Shown one piece after another: positions 1-7,223 of a stretch of DNA of 14,301 bases (the first letter of the stretch is position 1; every line of letters begins with the position of its first letter). Source of the DNA: Desulfobulbaceae bacterium UBA2775 (GTDB lineage: Bacteria > Desulfobacterota > Desulfobulbia > Desulfobulbales > Desulfocapsaceae); NCBI GenBank assembly GCA_002352445.1, contig DEIL01000162.1:1-14301 (forward strand), given 5' to 3'. The notes under the pieces are model-generated. The model was not told where the DNA came from, ran no database searches, and saw only the letters and a list, made by a program, of their open reading frames with translations. The position numbers were made by a program, and so were the translations under genes.

Positions 1-938
1 TCGTAAGGGACGGAATTAAGGATGACCTTCATTGCATTAAGACGGGCTTCGAATTTATTGTTAGAACGGATAATGATCCAGGGTGCGATATTTGTATGAG
101 TCTTTTTTAGCATCTCATATTTTTGGTTAGTGAAGTCATCCCATCGATCCTGAGCCTGGACATCAATTTCCGAGAGTTTCCATTGCCTGAGCGGGTCGGT
201 TTTCCTTCTGTTAAATCGCCTGGCCTGCTCGTCATAGGTTACGGAAAAATAGAGCTTAACCAGTATAGTCCCCTGCCGCACCAGATCTTTTTCAAAACCG
301 ATTACTCCCTGCATAAAATGCTTGTATTCCTCAGGAGTACAAAAGCCAAAAACCGGTTCGACAACGGCCCGGTTATACCAACTTCGATCAAAAAGAACGA
401 CCTCGCCACCTCTGGGCAATTGTGCAATATATTTCTGGAAAAACCACTGCGTTTTTTCCCTATCAGTTGGTTTACCCAATGCAACAACCCGGTAATGCTT
501 TTCGTTCATATAACGGGTAACCCGTCGAATAGTACCGCCTTTACCAGCAGCATCTCGTCCTTCAAATAAAATTATCATCCTTCGACCCTTGCTTTCAAGG
601 CCTTTCTGCATTCTTATTAGTTCTGCCTGGTAAGGCTTCAGGGCCTCCTCACGGTAATAGCGTCTGATAGCTTTTCTCTGAAATTTATTCAGACTTGGAG
701 CACCTTTTTTCACCTGTTTATAATCTTTCAGTAAATCTTTCAGAATGATTTCTTTTTTCTGAAACAGGATAGTTTCCGGATTTTTCGGATTATTAATTTT
801 TGTTTTCTTTTTGGCTGTTTCTGTTTTTGTAATTTTTTTGGGATTCGAACAAGCAGACTTAGCCTTAGTTTTTTGTTTCTTTTCGGTTTTGGCAGGGGGA
901 GATTTCTTCTTGTCGGGATCACCTTTTTTCTCTGTCAT
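1..938 (-). CDS. ppk2: Polyphosphate kinase 2 (PPK2 family), partial at left edge
   Basis: PPK2 enzymes transfer phosphate between polyphosphate and nucleoside di- or monophosphates in the cytoplasm. Reading leftward from the ATG at 936-938, 312 codons stay open to the edge, so the C-terminus lies outside the window. Residues 126-135 form the Walker A loop EGRDAAGKGG and residues 181-190 the Walker B/lid region VLFDRSWYNR. The block RRKTDPLRQWKLS (about 244-256) and the closing VPY (310-312) are also typical of PPK2. The core starts near residue 65. Ahead of it lies an unusual lysine-rich low-complexity extension (19 lysines in residues 1-58). An AGGAG sits 10 bases before the start, and a promoter-like site lies about 95 bases upstream. 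A single kinase domain suggests a one-domain PPK2; the class (ADP-, GDP- or AMP-preferring) cannot be fixed. The family call is very secure. Confidence 0.95.
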   Translation of the reverse strand, partial: MTEKKGDPDKKKSPPAKTEKKQKTKAKSACSNPKKITKTETAKKKTKINNPKNPETILFQKKEIILKDLLKDYKQVKKGAPSLNKFQRKAIRRYYREEALKPYQAELIRMQKGLESKGRRMIILFEGRDAAGKGGTIRRVTRYMNEKHYRVVALGKPTDREKTQWFFQKYIAQLPRGGEVVLFDRSWYNRAVVEPVFGFCTPEEYKHFMQGVIGFEKDLVRQGTILVKLYFSVTYDEQARRFNRRKTDPLRQWKLSEIDVQAQDRWDDFTNQKYEMLKKTHTNIAPWIIIRSNNKFEARLNAMKVILNSVPY

Positions 939-1031
939 GGCTCATCATCTCCTGTTATTCAATTATTAAAACCAAATACTACCAAATAATTGCGCCTGTT
1001 TATTCTTGCGAAAATCTTTTATCTAATAAGC

Positions 1032-1060
1032 AATATCATTTAGAATAGCCACAATGTCAA
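1032..1060 (-). promoter_or_regulatory. Sigma-70-type promoter for ppk2
   Basis: On the minus strand a perfect -35 hexamer TTGACA (1055-1060) is followed by exactly 17 bases and the -10-like GATATT (1032-1037; 4 of 6 matches to TATAAT). Transcription would start near 1025, giving a leader of about 85 bases before the ppk2 ATG. It lies in the 193-base gap after the DUF445 gene on the same strand, so ppk2 probably has its own promoter. This rests on consensus matching only. Confidence 0.5.
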
Positions 1061-1131
1061 TGTCTGAAAATTTTTTTTATATCATAGAAGCGGATTCTCT
1101 TGAGAATGCACCCAGGCTTGAGTATGGGTAT

Positions 1132-2745
1132 TTAGATCCCATAGAGAAATAAAAGGTTAAGGCAGCCGATCATAAATCCAAGGAGTGCTCCGAACAGATT
1201 AATATATTTGAACTGCTCTTCCATTATTGTCAGTAGCAGCCCCTCAAGTTTTAATAAATCAAGAGAGTTAACTTTTTTGGTTACAATCTTTCTGATATTG
1301 AGAGTCCGGACAAGGCTGGGTACTCCGGTTTCGAGCATGGCAGATGCCAGGTTCTTCAGAGATCGTGCCCCCCCTTCCCTCACCCCGACAGGAATTATAT
1401 TCGCCAGTTTTCCAATCTTTTTATCCAGCAACTTTGTTATAAGGGACTCGACCATGGAATCTATGGCAGAGAGAGTCTGGTCAGATTTAATCAGAGAGAT
1501 TACTTCATTTCTAAACCAGGCCTCCCCTTTTTCCATGGTTTCCTGTCCGATCAGTTCTGTCACGGCCGTTTTCGCTTTAATATCACCAGAATCGATATAG
1601 TTCTCAATATTCGATCTGATCATATTGGAAAGTGTGACAGCCACCTCTTCATCGCGTATAAGAACCAGAATTTGTCTGGTGAGTTGAGTGCAGAAATCAT
1701 CAACAACATTTTCATCGTCCGTTTTAACATAGCTGACAATAGGTCTATGCAAAAAATCCAGACTGCGTTCTCTCAACCCTGTTACTAACTTGGACTGAAC
1801 CTTCTCTGATTGCAACCAGGCAACAATATCGTCATTTTTTTCGTCAAGATATTCATGAATTTTCTCTTCCACCGTATCCATATTCAAAAAACCTCGGGCC
1901 ATATCTGCCATCGGACCAAGTGAGTCAATAAAACTTGAGACTCCGACGCATACCCCTTTAACAATTTTTTCCCGAACGTCGGGTTCACTTACTATCGTTG
2001 TAAGTTTTTTAAGAAGTGGGGATGTCTGTTTCTCCAGGCTGTTCAGCAAAAGTTCCTGCAATGATTCGGGGAGAAGATCTGCAAGGGTTTGTTCCTCTGA
2101 CAATGTTGTGTAGACCTTCTGGCAAATATAATCCTTAACCCATTGTTCCATCTCAGGGCTTATAAACATCCTGTTCATATTTTTTTCAATGAACGTGTAC
2201 AGGTTTTCCCGATTAGAACCCGGCATGATATTCCCTATCTCCTTATTAAGGAATTCTTCAATACGGTTGTCAATGGCTGCAGCAAGAATTGCGGCAAATT
2301 TATCTGAATTAATAAAAGAATGTATATTTTCTTTTGCCTGATAAGTCAGGGTTCGGCAGGCAAGATCAAAATAGACGCGAAATTTGCCAGGGATAAGAGA
2401 GGGAAGAGTATTCAGATCGGATCCCATAATTTCATTAATCTTTTCTTCTATCAGAAAGAGCAGTTTCTCTTGAAAAACATCCTGCTTAAGTCCCCTGCTG
2501 ATCTCTTTGCTTGTCAAGAGATGATCACCAACAACTTCTCCCATATTTTGCGCAAGTTCAAAACGTTTTGATGGGATCACACCTGGTGTCATAGGCACCC
2601 TTACTCCACCAACCCTCCATGCTTTTAAAGGTCTAAAGAGCATTTTGATTGCAACTCTATTGGTTACATAACCAATCACTGCACCAACAAGAGGCGGGGT
2701 TGCATATTTGATATAGGGAAGGAGTTCAGGTGGCAGATAAGACAT
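1132..2745 (-). CDS. DUF445 family membrane protein
   Basis: This 537-residue protein belongs to the DUF445 (YheB-like) family, whose function is not established. The N-terminal segment at about 13-35 (PPLVGAVIGYVTNRVAIKML) combines a hydrophobic helix with the characteristic GYxTNxxAIKMLF(R)P signature. It is followed by a second family block around GVIPSKRFELAQNMGE (55-70). A long, mostly charged helical middle (about 70-510) probably lies on one side of the membrane, and a second hydrophobic helix ends the protein (about 514-536). The result is a large domain tethered at both ends. The ATG at 2743-2745 is preceded by CGGAG about 9 bases upstream. The gene overlaps the end of the upstream HAD phosphatase gene by 20 bases, so the two are probably co-transcribed and translationally coupled. 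Family membership is sure; the role is unknown. Confidence 0.88.
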   Translation of the reverse strand: MSYLPPELLPYIKYATPPLVGAVIGYVTNRVAIKMLFRPLKAWRVGGVRVPMTPGVIPSKRFELAQNMGEVVGDHLLTSKEISRGLKQDVFQEKLLFLIEEKINEIMGSDLNTLPSLIPGKFRVYFDLACRTLTYQAKENIHSFINSDKFAAILAAAIDNRIEEFLNKEIGNIMPGSNRENLYTFIEKNMNRMFISPEMEQWVKDYICQKVYTTLSEEQTLADLLPESLQELLLNSLEKQTSPLLKKLTTIVSEPDVREKIVKGVCVGVSSFIDSLGPMADMARGFLNMDTVEEKIHEYLDEKNDDIVAWLQSEKVQSKLVTGLRERSLDFLHRPIVSYVKTDDENVVDDFCTQLTRQILVLIRDEEVAVTLSNMIRSNIENYIDSGDIKAKTAVTELIGQETMEKGEAWFRNEVISLIKSDQTLSAIDSMVESLITKLLDKKIGKLANIIPVGVREGGARSLKNLASAMLETGVPSLVRTLNIRKIVTKKVNSLDLLKLEGLLLTIMEEQFKYINLFGALLGFMIGCLNLLFLYGI

Positions 2746-3385
2746 GTTTTACTATCTCCGAAGGTTGGTTCACAATGATTCCAGCTCTATTTTCTATGAG
2801 TTCTTCTACACTTCTATATCCCCAGGATACGCCGACTGTTCCCATGCCCGCAGCCCTGCCTGTCTGTATGTCGACATCGCTGTCACCGACGAAAAGAGTT
2901 TTTTCGGGTCTGGATTGTAGAATCCTTGAAATAGCAAGTGCTCCTGCCGGATGCGGCTTTTTTTCGACATCATCTCTCTGGCCTAAAACTACTCTGAACA
3001 TGTCTTTTGGGAAAAACTCATCAACGAACAAGCAGGTAAATTCGTGGGGTTTATTGGAGAGCACGGCTAGTTTAACTCCTTGATTCGAAAGATTGGCTAG
3101 CATAGTGCTAATCCCGTTATAAGGGCAACAATTTTTCTTCCAGTTGTCCGAGTAGATCTCCTTAAATGCTTCACTACAATCCTGAATAATAGATTTTGCT
3201 GTGTTTTCCGGAACACTTTTGGATATCAAATTATACAAGCCGTTGCCTAAAAAACCTTTATAGGACTCTTTAGAGTGAGAAGGAAAAGAGTGACTGATGA
3301 GTACTGAATTGATCGACTCTGCTATATCATCCAGGGTATCAAGAAGAGTCCCGTCCAGGTCAAATATAATTGATGTATAAGGCAT
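2726..3385 (-). CDS. gph: HAD-family hydrolase, phosphoglycolate phosphatase-like
   Basis: A 219-residue HAD-superfamily phosphatase of the Gph/PGP type, likely hydrolysing 2-phosphoglycolate or a similar small phosphoester in the cytoplasm. All four HAD motifs are present: DLDGTLLDT with nucleophile D9 and acid/base D11; LSNKPH with S110; K143 in KKPHPAGAL; and FVGDSDVD with D168 and D172 for Mg2+. The helical cap lies between motifs I and II (about 17-85), as in subclass I enzymes. Length matches the family. The ATG at 3383-3385 has no clear Shine-Dalgarno, but the DLDGT motif is at the usual distance from it and no better start is seen. It is first in a two-gene unit with the DUF445 gene and is divergent from the sdh operon. 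Substrate is uncertain, since Gph-like HADs vary (for example PpaX or other sugar-phosphate phosphatases). Confidence 0.85.
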   Translation of the reverse strand: MPYTSIIFDLDGTLLDTLDDIAESINSVLISHSFPSHSKESYKGFLGNGLYNLISKSVPENTAKSIIQDCSEAFKEIYSDNWKKNCCPYNGISTMLANLSNQGVKLAVLSNKPHEFTCLFVDEFFPKDMFRVVLGQRDDVEKKPHPAGALAISRILQSRPEKTLFVGDSDVDIQTGRAAGMGTVGVSWGYRSVEELIENRAGIIVNQPSEIVKHVLSAT

Positions 3386-3436
3386 GATTTAAATAAGTTG
3401 TGGAAATCATATTGGTAATAAGATGAATTTTTGGAT

Positions 3437-3452
3437 ATTTTAGGTCTAAAAT
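3437..3452. promoter_or_regulatory. Inverted repeat in the gph/sdhC divergent spacer
   Basis: Two perfect 7-base arms (ATTTTAG and CTAAAAT) are separated by 2 bases. The site lies between the divergent gph and sdhC genes, 52 bases from the gph start and 23 bases upstream of a candidate sdhC -35. That is a plausible position for a dimeric regulator. The bases are AT-rich, so chance is a real alternative. Confidence 0.3.
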
Positions 3453-3474
3453 TTAATTGAGCAAGTCTGTGTTG

Positions 3475-3503
3475 TTGAAAAAACCAGTTTTTCCTTTTAT
3501 TTT
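3475..3503 (+). promoter_or_regulatory. Candidate sdh operon promoter
   Basis: TTGAAA (3475-3480) and TATTTT (3498-3503) are separated by 17 bases, each with partial matches to the sigma-70 consensus. The predicted start near 3510 gives a leader of about 68 bases before sdhC. The tract is very T-rich, so the match is weak evidence. Confidence 0.3.
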
Positions 3504-3566
3504 TCTCTATTTTCTTTATTATCATGTAGAAAAATTTTGTAGTTTTAGTTCATAACCATTCACACT

Positions 3567-3572
3567 AAGGAG
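3567..3572 (+). promoter_or_regulatory. Ribosome binding site that fixes the sdhC start
   Basis: A perfect AAGGAG ends 5 bases before the ATG at 3578. An in-frame GTG at 3572 would overlap this site, so the longer reading is ruled out and the ATG is the start. Confidence 0.8.
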
Positions 3573-3577
3573 TGCTT

Positions 3578-4225
3578 ATGTGGTTTGTCAGATTTTTATC
3601 ATCCTCAATCGGCAAGAAATTAATAATGGCAACTACCGGGTTGTTGCTTCTCCTGTTTTTATGTACTCATGTGGCCGGCAACGCTACCATCTATATGAGT
3701 AGTGAGGTCTTTCAGGGCTATGCAGATGAACTCCACAGTCACCCGTTGATTGTTATTGTCTTCAGCACCATTTTTCTATTGATTTTTCTAGCGCATATTG
3801 GAATGGGACTTTTTCTTTTCTATCAAAACTGGCAGGTGAGCAAATCAAGATACAGTGTTACAACACGGGTTGTAAAAAATACCTTTTCTTCTGAGACTAT
3901 GCCCTATACCGGGCTAATCATTCTCACTTTTCTCATTGTTCATATCTTTAGTTTTACATTTTCCTCCTCAGAGGTGCCTATATCAGTTACCGTAAAAGAG
4001 CTGCTTAGCGGTTTTTTCTACGGCTTATTCTACATTGTTTCGTTTATTGCTCTTGCCTTTCACCTGAATCACGGATTCTGGAGCATGCTGCAGACTTTTG
4101 GACTAAATCATCCTAGATATAATGATGCAATTTCCAAATTGACTTTAATTCTTCCACTGTTTTTTCTTATTCTGTTCGCTGGAATACCGCTTTATTTTAT
4201 GACAGGACTAGGTGCCTCTTACTGA
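3578..4225 (+). CDS. sdhC: Succinate dehydrogenase/fumarate reductase cytochrome b subunit (type B, b558 family)
   Basis: The membrane anchor of a succinate:menaquinone oxidoreductase or quinol:fumarate reductase, carrying two b hemes and the quinone site. The 215 residues form five hydrophobic helices (about 13-35, 56-82, 108-128, 145-165, 187-208), the single-polypeptide plan of Bacillus SdhC and Wolinella FrdC. Histidines fall at the expected heme-ligand places: H31 (helix I), H73 (II), H122 (IV) and H162 in FHLNHGFWS (V). H165 is an alternative for the last. The position two residues before H162 is Ala160, where Wolinella has the E-pathway glutamate. The start is set by AAGGAG 5 bases upstream. 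It heads the operon, 94 bases before sdhA. In Geobacter the homologous complex (FrdCAB) works in both directions, so naming it sdh or frd is a convention. Confidence 0.92.
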   Translation: MWFVRFLSSSIGKKLIMATTGLLLLLFLCTHVAGNATIYMSSEVFQGYADELHSHPLIVIVFSTIFLLIFLAHIGMGLFLFYQNWQVSKSRYSVTTRVVKNTFSSETMPYTGLIILTFLIVHIFSFTFSSSEVPISVTVKELLSGFFYGLFYIVSFIALAFHLNHGFWSMLQTFGLNHPRYNDAISKLTLILPLFFLILFAGIPLYFMTGLGASY

Positions 4226-4319
4226 CAGGAGTCATTTAGCCTGAACACAACCCATTTTGTCTATCAGAAACTAATCAAGTTAACCACTAACAGAAAAAAG
4301 AAACTAGCCAAGGTTTAAT

Positions 4320-6248
4320 ATGGAACTCAATTCGCGTGTACCTTCAGGCCCCCTAGCAGACAAATGGAATAATCATAAGTTTTCCAATAAACTTGTCAAC
4401 CCAGCCAACAGAAGAAAATACAAGGTCATTGTTGTTGGAACAGGACTTGCCGGAGCTTCTGCCTCTGCGACTCTTGCCGAGCAGGGATATGAAGTACAGA
4501 CTTTTTGTATACAGGACAGCCCTCGACGTGCTCACTCTATAGCTGCCCAGGGCGGAATTAATGCAGCCAAAAATTACCAGAATGACGGTGATTCTGTTCA
4601 CCGTCTTTTTTATGACACCATAAAAGGTGGTGATTTCAGAGCAAGGGAGGCCAATGTTTATAGACTTGCTGAGGTGAGCAATGAGATTATCGATCAGTGT
4701 GTCGCTCAGGGTGTTCCCTTTGCCCGTGAATATGGCGGCACCCTTGCAAACAGGTCTTTTGGTGGAGCTCAGGTTTCTCGAACATTTTACGCCAGAGGTC
4801 AAACCGGACAACAACTGCTGCTTGGTGCCTATAGTGCTCTGTCACGACAGATCAATGCCGGCAATGTGAAAATGTTCAATCGACGGGAAATGATGGATGT
4901 CGTTCTCGTTGACGGTAAAGCAAGGGGTATCACTGTACGTGATGTTATGACAGGTAAAATTGAGAGCTATTATGCTGATGTTGTAATACTTGCCACCGGT
5001 GGATATGGTAACGCTTACTTCCTCTCTACCAATGCAATGGCCTCCAATGTGACTGCTGCCTGGCGGGCCCATAAAAAAGGTGCAGGGTTTGCCAATCCAT
5101 CCTTTGTGCAGATTCATCCAACCTGTATTCCGGTACATGGGGATTATCAGTCCAAACTTACACTGATGAGTGAAAGCCTGCGTAATGATGGCCGAGTCTG
5201 GGTACCCAGGAAGGTCGGCGACAAACGTCGTCCATCCGAAATTCCTGAGGAAGACCGCGACTATTATCTTGAGAACAAATACCCCAGTTTTGGTAACCTG
5301 GTACCGAGAGATGTCGCCTCAAGAAATGCTAAAGAACAGTGTGATGAAGGCAAAGGTGTTGGAAACACAGGTCTTGCTGTTTATCTCGATTTTGCAGATG
5401 CTATAAAACGAGATGGAGAGGAAACTATCCTGAAAAAATATGGCAATCTTTTTCAGATGTACGAAAAAATCACTGACAGTAACCCGGTTGAGGAACCGAT
5501 GCTTATTTATCCAGCGGTTCACTATACTATGGGTGGGCTGTGGGTAGATTATGATCTGATGACTACAATTCCGGGGCTTTTTGCCATCGGTGAGTGCAAT
5601 TTCTCTGATCATGGTGCTAACCGTCTTGGAGCAAGTGCTCTTATGCAGGGATTGGCAGATGGATATTTTATTATCGCCACTTCTGTCGCCCATTACCTTG
5701 CTACAAACAGTCTTGAAAAGATTCTCGGTTCCGAAGCCCCATTCAAAGATTCAAAAAAGGAAGTGGAGGACAGGATCGATAAACTCTTACAAAACAGTGC
5801 CGATGGACCTGCCGGTAAGCTTACGGTTGATGAGGTCCATAAAGAGCTTGGCCGACTGCTGTGGGATCATTGCGGAATGGCCCGGGAAGGTGGGAGTTTA
5901 GAAAAAGCACTTAAAGAATTGCCCGAGATAAAGAAAAAATTCTGGGATAATGTTTATATTCCCGGCAATGGAAAAGATCTGAATCAGTCCCTTGAGCGTG
6001 CCGGCAGGGTAGCAGACTTTGTAGAATTTGCAGAAATAATGATTCGTGATGCTCTTGCTAGAAATGAATCGTGCGGCTGTCACTTAAGAGAAGAGAGCCA
6101 GACTGAGGAACATGAAGCAAAACGTGATGATGAAAACTACACTCACGTTTCTGTCTGGGAACATATCTCAGGTGATGAGGCTCCTAAAATGCATAAAGAA
6201 GAGCTTAAATTTGAATTTGTTACACCAAGCCAGAGAAGCTATAAATAA
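4320..6248 (+). CDS. sdhA: Succinate dehydrogenase/fumarate reductase flavoprotein subunit (type B)
   Basis: The catalytic subunit that interconverts succinate and fumarate, with covalent FAD, on the cytoplasmic face of the membrane complex. Its 642 residues are of the long non-classical type with a roughly 33-residue N-terminal arm (GPLADKW, KLVNPANRRKY), shared with Geobacter and Bacteroidetes enzymes. The FAD-binding VVGTGLAGASASA is at 38-50. H72 in RRAHSIAAQGGINAA is the expected FAD-linked histidine. Active-site residues by family pattern are H266 (IHPTC), R330 (PRDVASR), H401 (HYTMGG) and R435 (HGANRLGASAL). The C-terminus keeps the CGCHLREES block (about 585-595). AAGG lies 6 bases before the ATG. 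No truncation or frameshift is seen. Physiological direction (succinate oxidation or fumarate reduction) cannot be read from this subunit. Confidence 0.97.
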   Translation: MELNSRVPSGPLADKWNNHKFSNKLVNPANRRKYKVIVVGTGLAGASASATLAEQGYEVQTFCIQDSPRRAHSIAAQGGINAAKNYQNDGDSVHRLFYDTIKGGDFRAREANVYRLAEVSNEIIDQCVAQGVPFAREYGGTLANRSFGGAQVSRTFYARGQTGQQLLLGAYSALSRQINAGNVKMFNRREMMDVVLVDGKARGITVRDVMTGKIESYYADVVILATGGYGNAYFLSTNAMASNVTAAWRAHKKGAGFANPSFVQIHPTCIPVHGDYQSKLTLMSESLRNDGRVWVPRKVGDKRRPSEIPEEDRDYYLENKYPSFGNLVPRDVASRNAKEQCDEGKGVGNTGLAVYLDFADAIKRDGEETILKKYGNLFQMYEKITDSNPVEEPMLIYPAVHYTMGGLWVDYDLMTTIPGLFAIGECNFSDHGANRLGASALMQGLADGYFIIATSVAHYLATNSLEKILGSEAPFKDSKKEVEDRIDKLLQNSADGPAGKLTVDEVHKELGRLLWDHCGMAREGGSLEKALKELPEIKKKFWDNVYIPGNGKDLNQSLERAGRVADFVEFAEIMIRDALARNESCGCHLREESQTEEHEAKRDDENYTHVSVWEHISGDEAPKMHKEELKFEFVTPSQRSYK

Positions 6249-6301
6249 AAGGGTTCCTCTTTCTAGAAAACCTTCAAATTGAAATCTTAAGGTAAAAAAT
6301 A

Positions 6302-7057
6302 ATGAGCAGCATTAACCTGACACTGAAAATCTGGCGACAGCATAATAGTGATGCCCTTGGCAATCTGGAAACATATGACCTGGATAATGTTCATACAGAT
6401 ATGTCGTTTCTTGAAATGCTTGATATTCTCAACGAAAAACTGACCAAAGAAGGAAAAGAACCGGTTGCCTTTGACCATGACTGCCGAGAAGGAATCTGTG
6501 GCATGTGTGGTGCGGTTATAGATGGAGTTGCCCACGGCCCTGAGAAAGAAGTGACACTCTGCCAGCTGCATATGCGCAACTTTTCAAAGGGTGACACTAT
6601 AGTCATTGAGCCGTTTCGCTCCCGGGCTTTTCCGGTAAAAAAGGATCTCCTGGTAGATCGTTCCGCCCTGGACAGAATTATTCAGTCCGGTGGTTATGTC
6701 TCTGTCAATACAGGTGGAACTCCAGACGGAAACTCTCTTCCAATTCCATCAAGTAACGCTGAACTGGCAATGGATGCAGCGGCATGTATTGGATGTGGCG
6801 CTTGTGTTGCCAGCTGCCCAAACGGGGCGGCAATGCTTTTTACCAGCGCCAAGATCTCTCAACTCGCCCTGCTGCCTCAGGGCCATGCAGAGAGGCAGCA
6901 GCGTGCTCTTTCCATGGTTGCCCAGATGGATGAGGAAGGGTTTGGTAACTGTACAAATGCCAAGGAATGTGAAGCTGTCTGCCCTAAAGGCATATCTATT
7001 AGAAATATAGCCCGTCTCAACAAGGAATATTTATTCGCAGCTTTAACCGAAGGTTAA
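6302..7057 (+). CDS. sdhB: Succinate dehydrogenase/fumarate reductase iron-sulfur subunit
   Basis: The electron-transfer subunit joining the flavin of SdhA to the hemes of SdhC. It has 251 residues. The N-terminal ferredoxin-like domain holds the [2Fe-2S] ligands C61, C66, C69 (CREGICGMC) and C87. The C-terminal domain holds CIGCGACVASCP (C162, C165, C168, C172) and C217, C223, C227 (the last in CEAVCPKG). These are the ligands expected for one [4Fe-4S] and one [3Fe-4S] cluster. AAGG lies 9 bases before the ATG and the spacer to sdhA is 53 bases. It is the last gene of the operon, and a strong intrinsic terminator follows 44 bases after the stop. Length and cluster spacing are normal for the type B subunit. 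Confidence 0.96.
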   Translation: MSSINLTLKIWRQHNSDALGNLETYDLDNVHTDMSFLEMLDILNEKLTKEGKEPVAFDHDCREGICGMCGAVIDGVAHGPEKEVTLCQLHMRNFSKGDTIVIEPFRSRAFPVKKDLLVDRSALDRIIQSGGYVSVNTGGTPDGNSLPIPSSNAELAMDAAACIGCGACVASCPNGAAMLFTSAKISQLALLPQGHAERQQRALSMVAQMDEEGFGNCTNAKECEAVCPKGISIRNIARLNKEYLFAALTEG

Positions 7058-7075
7058 TCATCATTGAATAAATAA

Positions 7076-7089
7076 CAGGTAATTACCTG
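7076..7089. repeat. Perfect 14-base palindrome after sdhB
   Basis: CAGGTAATTACCTG is fully self-complementary. It sits between the sdhB stop and the terminator stem. Having no loop, it is a poor RNA hairpin but a possible protein-binding site or part of the mRNA 3' end structure. Function is not known. Confidence 0.4.
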
Positions 7090-7101
7090 CCGTTCTCCAT
7101 C

Positions 7102-7150
7102 AAGAAGCTGTTCATTGCCCCGGTTGCAGTGAACAGCTTCTTTTGTTGTA
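7102..7150 (+). terminator. Rho-independent terminator of the sdh operon
   Basis: A perfect 13-base stem (arms 7102-7114 and 7130-7142; AAGAAGCTGTTCA and its complement) continues inward for four more pairs including one G-T, leaving a loop of about 7 bases (7119-7125). It is followed by TTTTGTTGT, and T's in the 3' arm also contribute to the U-tract. It separates the sdh operon from the GGR/cytochrome genes. Confidence 0.85.
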
Positions 7151-7223
7151 TCAGAACTGTTTCTTAAACTCTGAGGAATTCAATATTTTTTTACTCCATT
7201 GTCAACTTTCTGTTTTTTGAATT

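Noticed and set aside
123..569. Plus-strand open frame of 148 codons
   Set aside because: It is antisense to the PPK2 core, whose minus-strand frame carries Walker A and B motifs; the plus frame resembles no family.
1085..1125. Terminator after the DUF445 gene
   Set aside because: Only weak 5-base stems (ATTCT/AGAAT and ACCCA/TGGGT) are present and the minus-strand tail is A-rich rather than T-rich.
3572..3577. GTG start for sdhC two codons upstream of the ATG
   Set aside because: The GTG overlaps the AAGGAG ribosome site; the ATG at 3578 has ideal spacing.
4353..4814. Minus-strand open frame of 153 codons inside sdhA
   Set aside because: Shadow of the strongly conserved SdhA frame; its translation has no recognisable domain.
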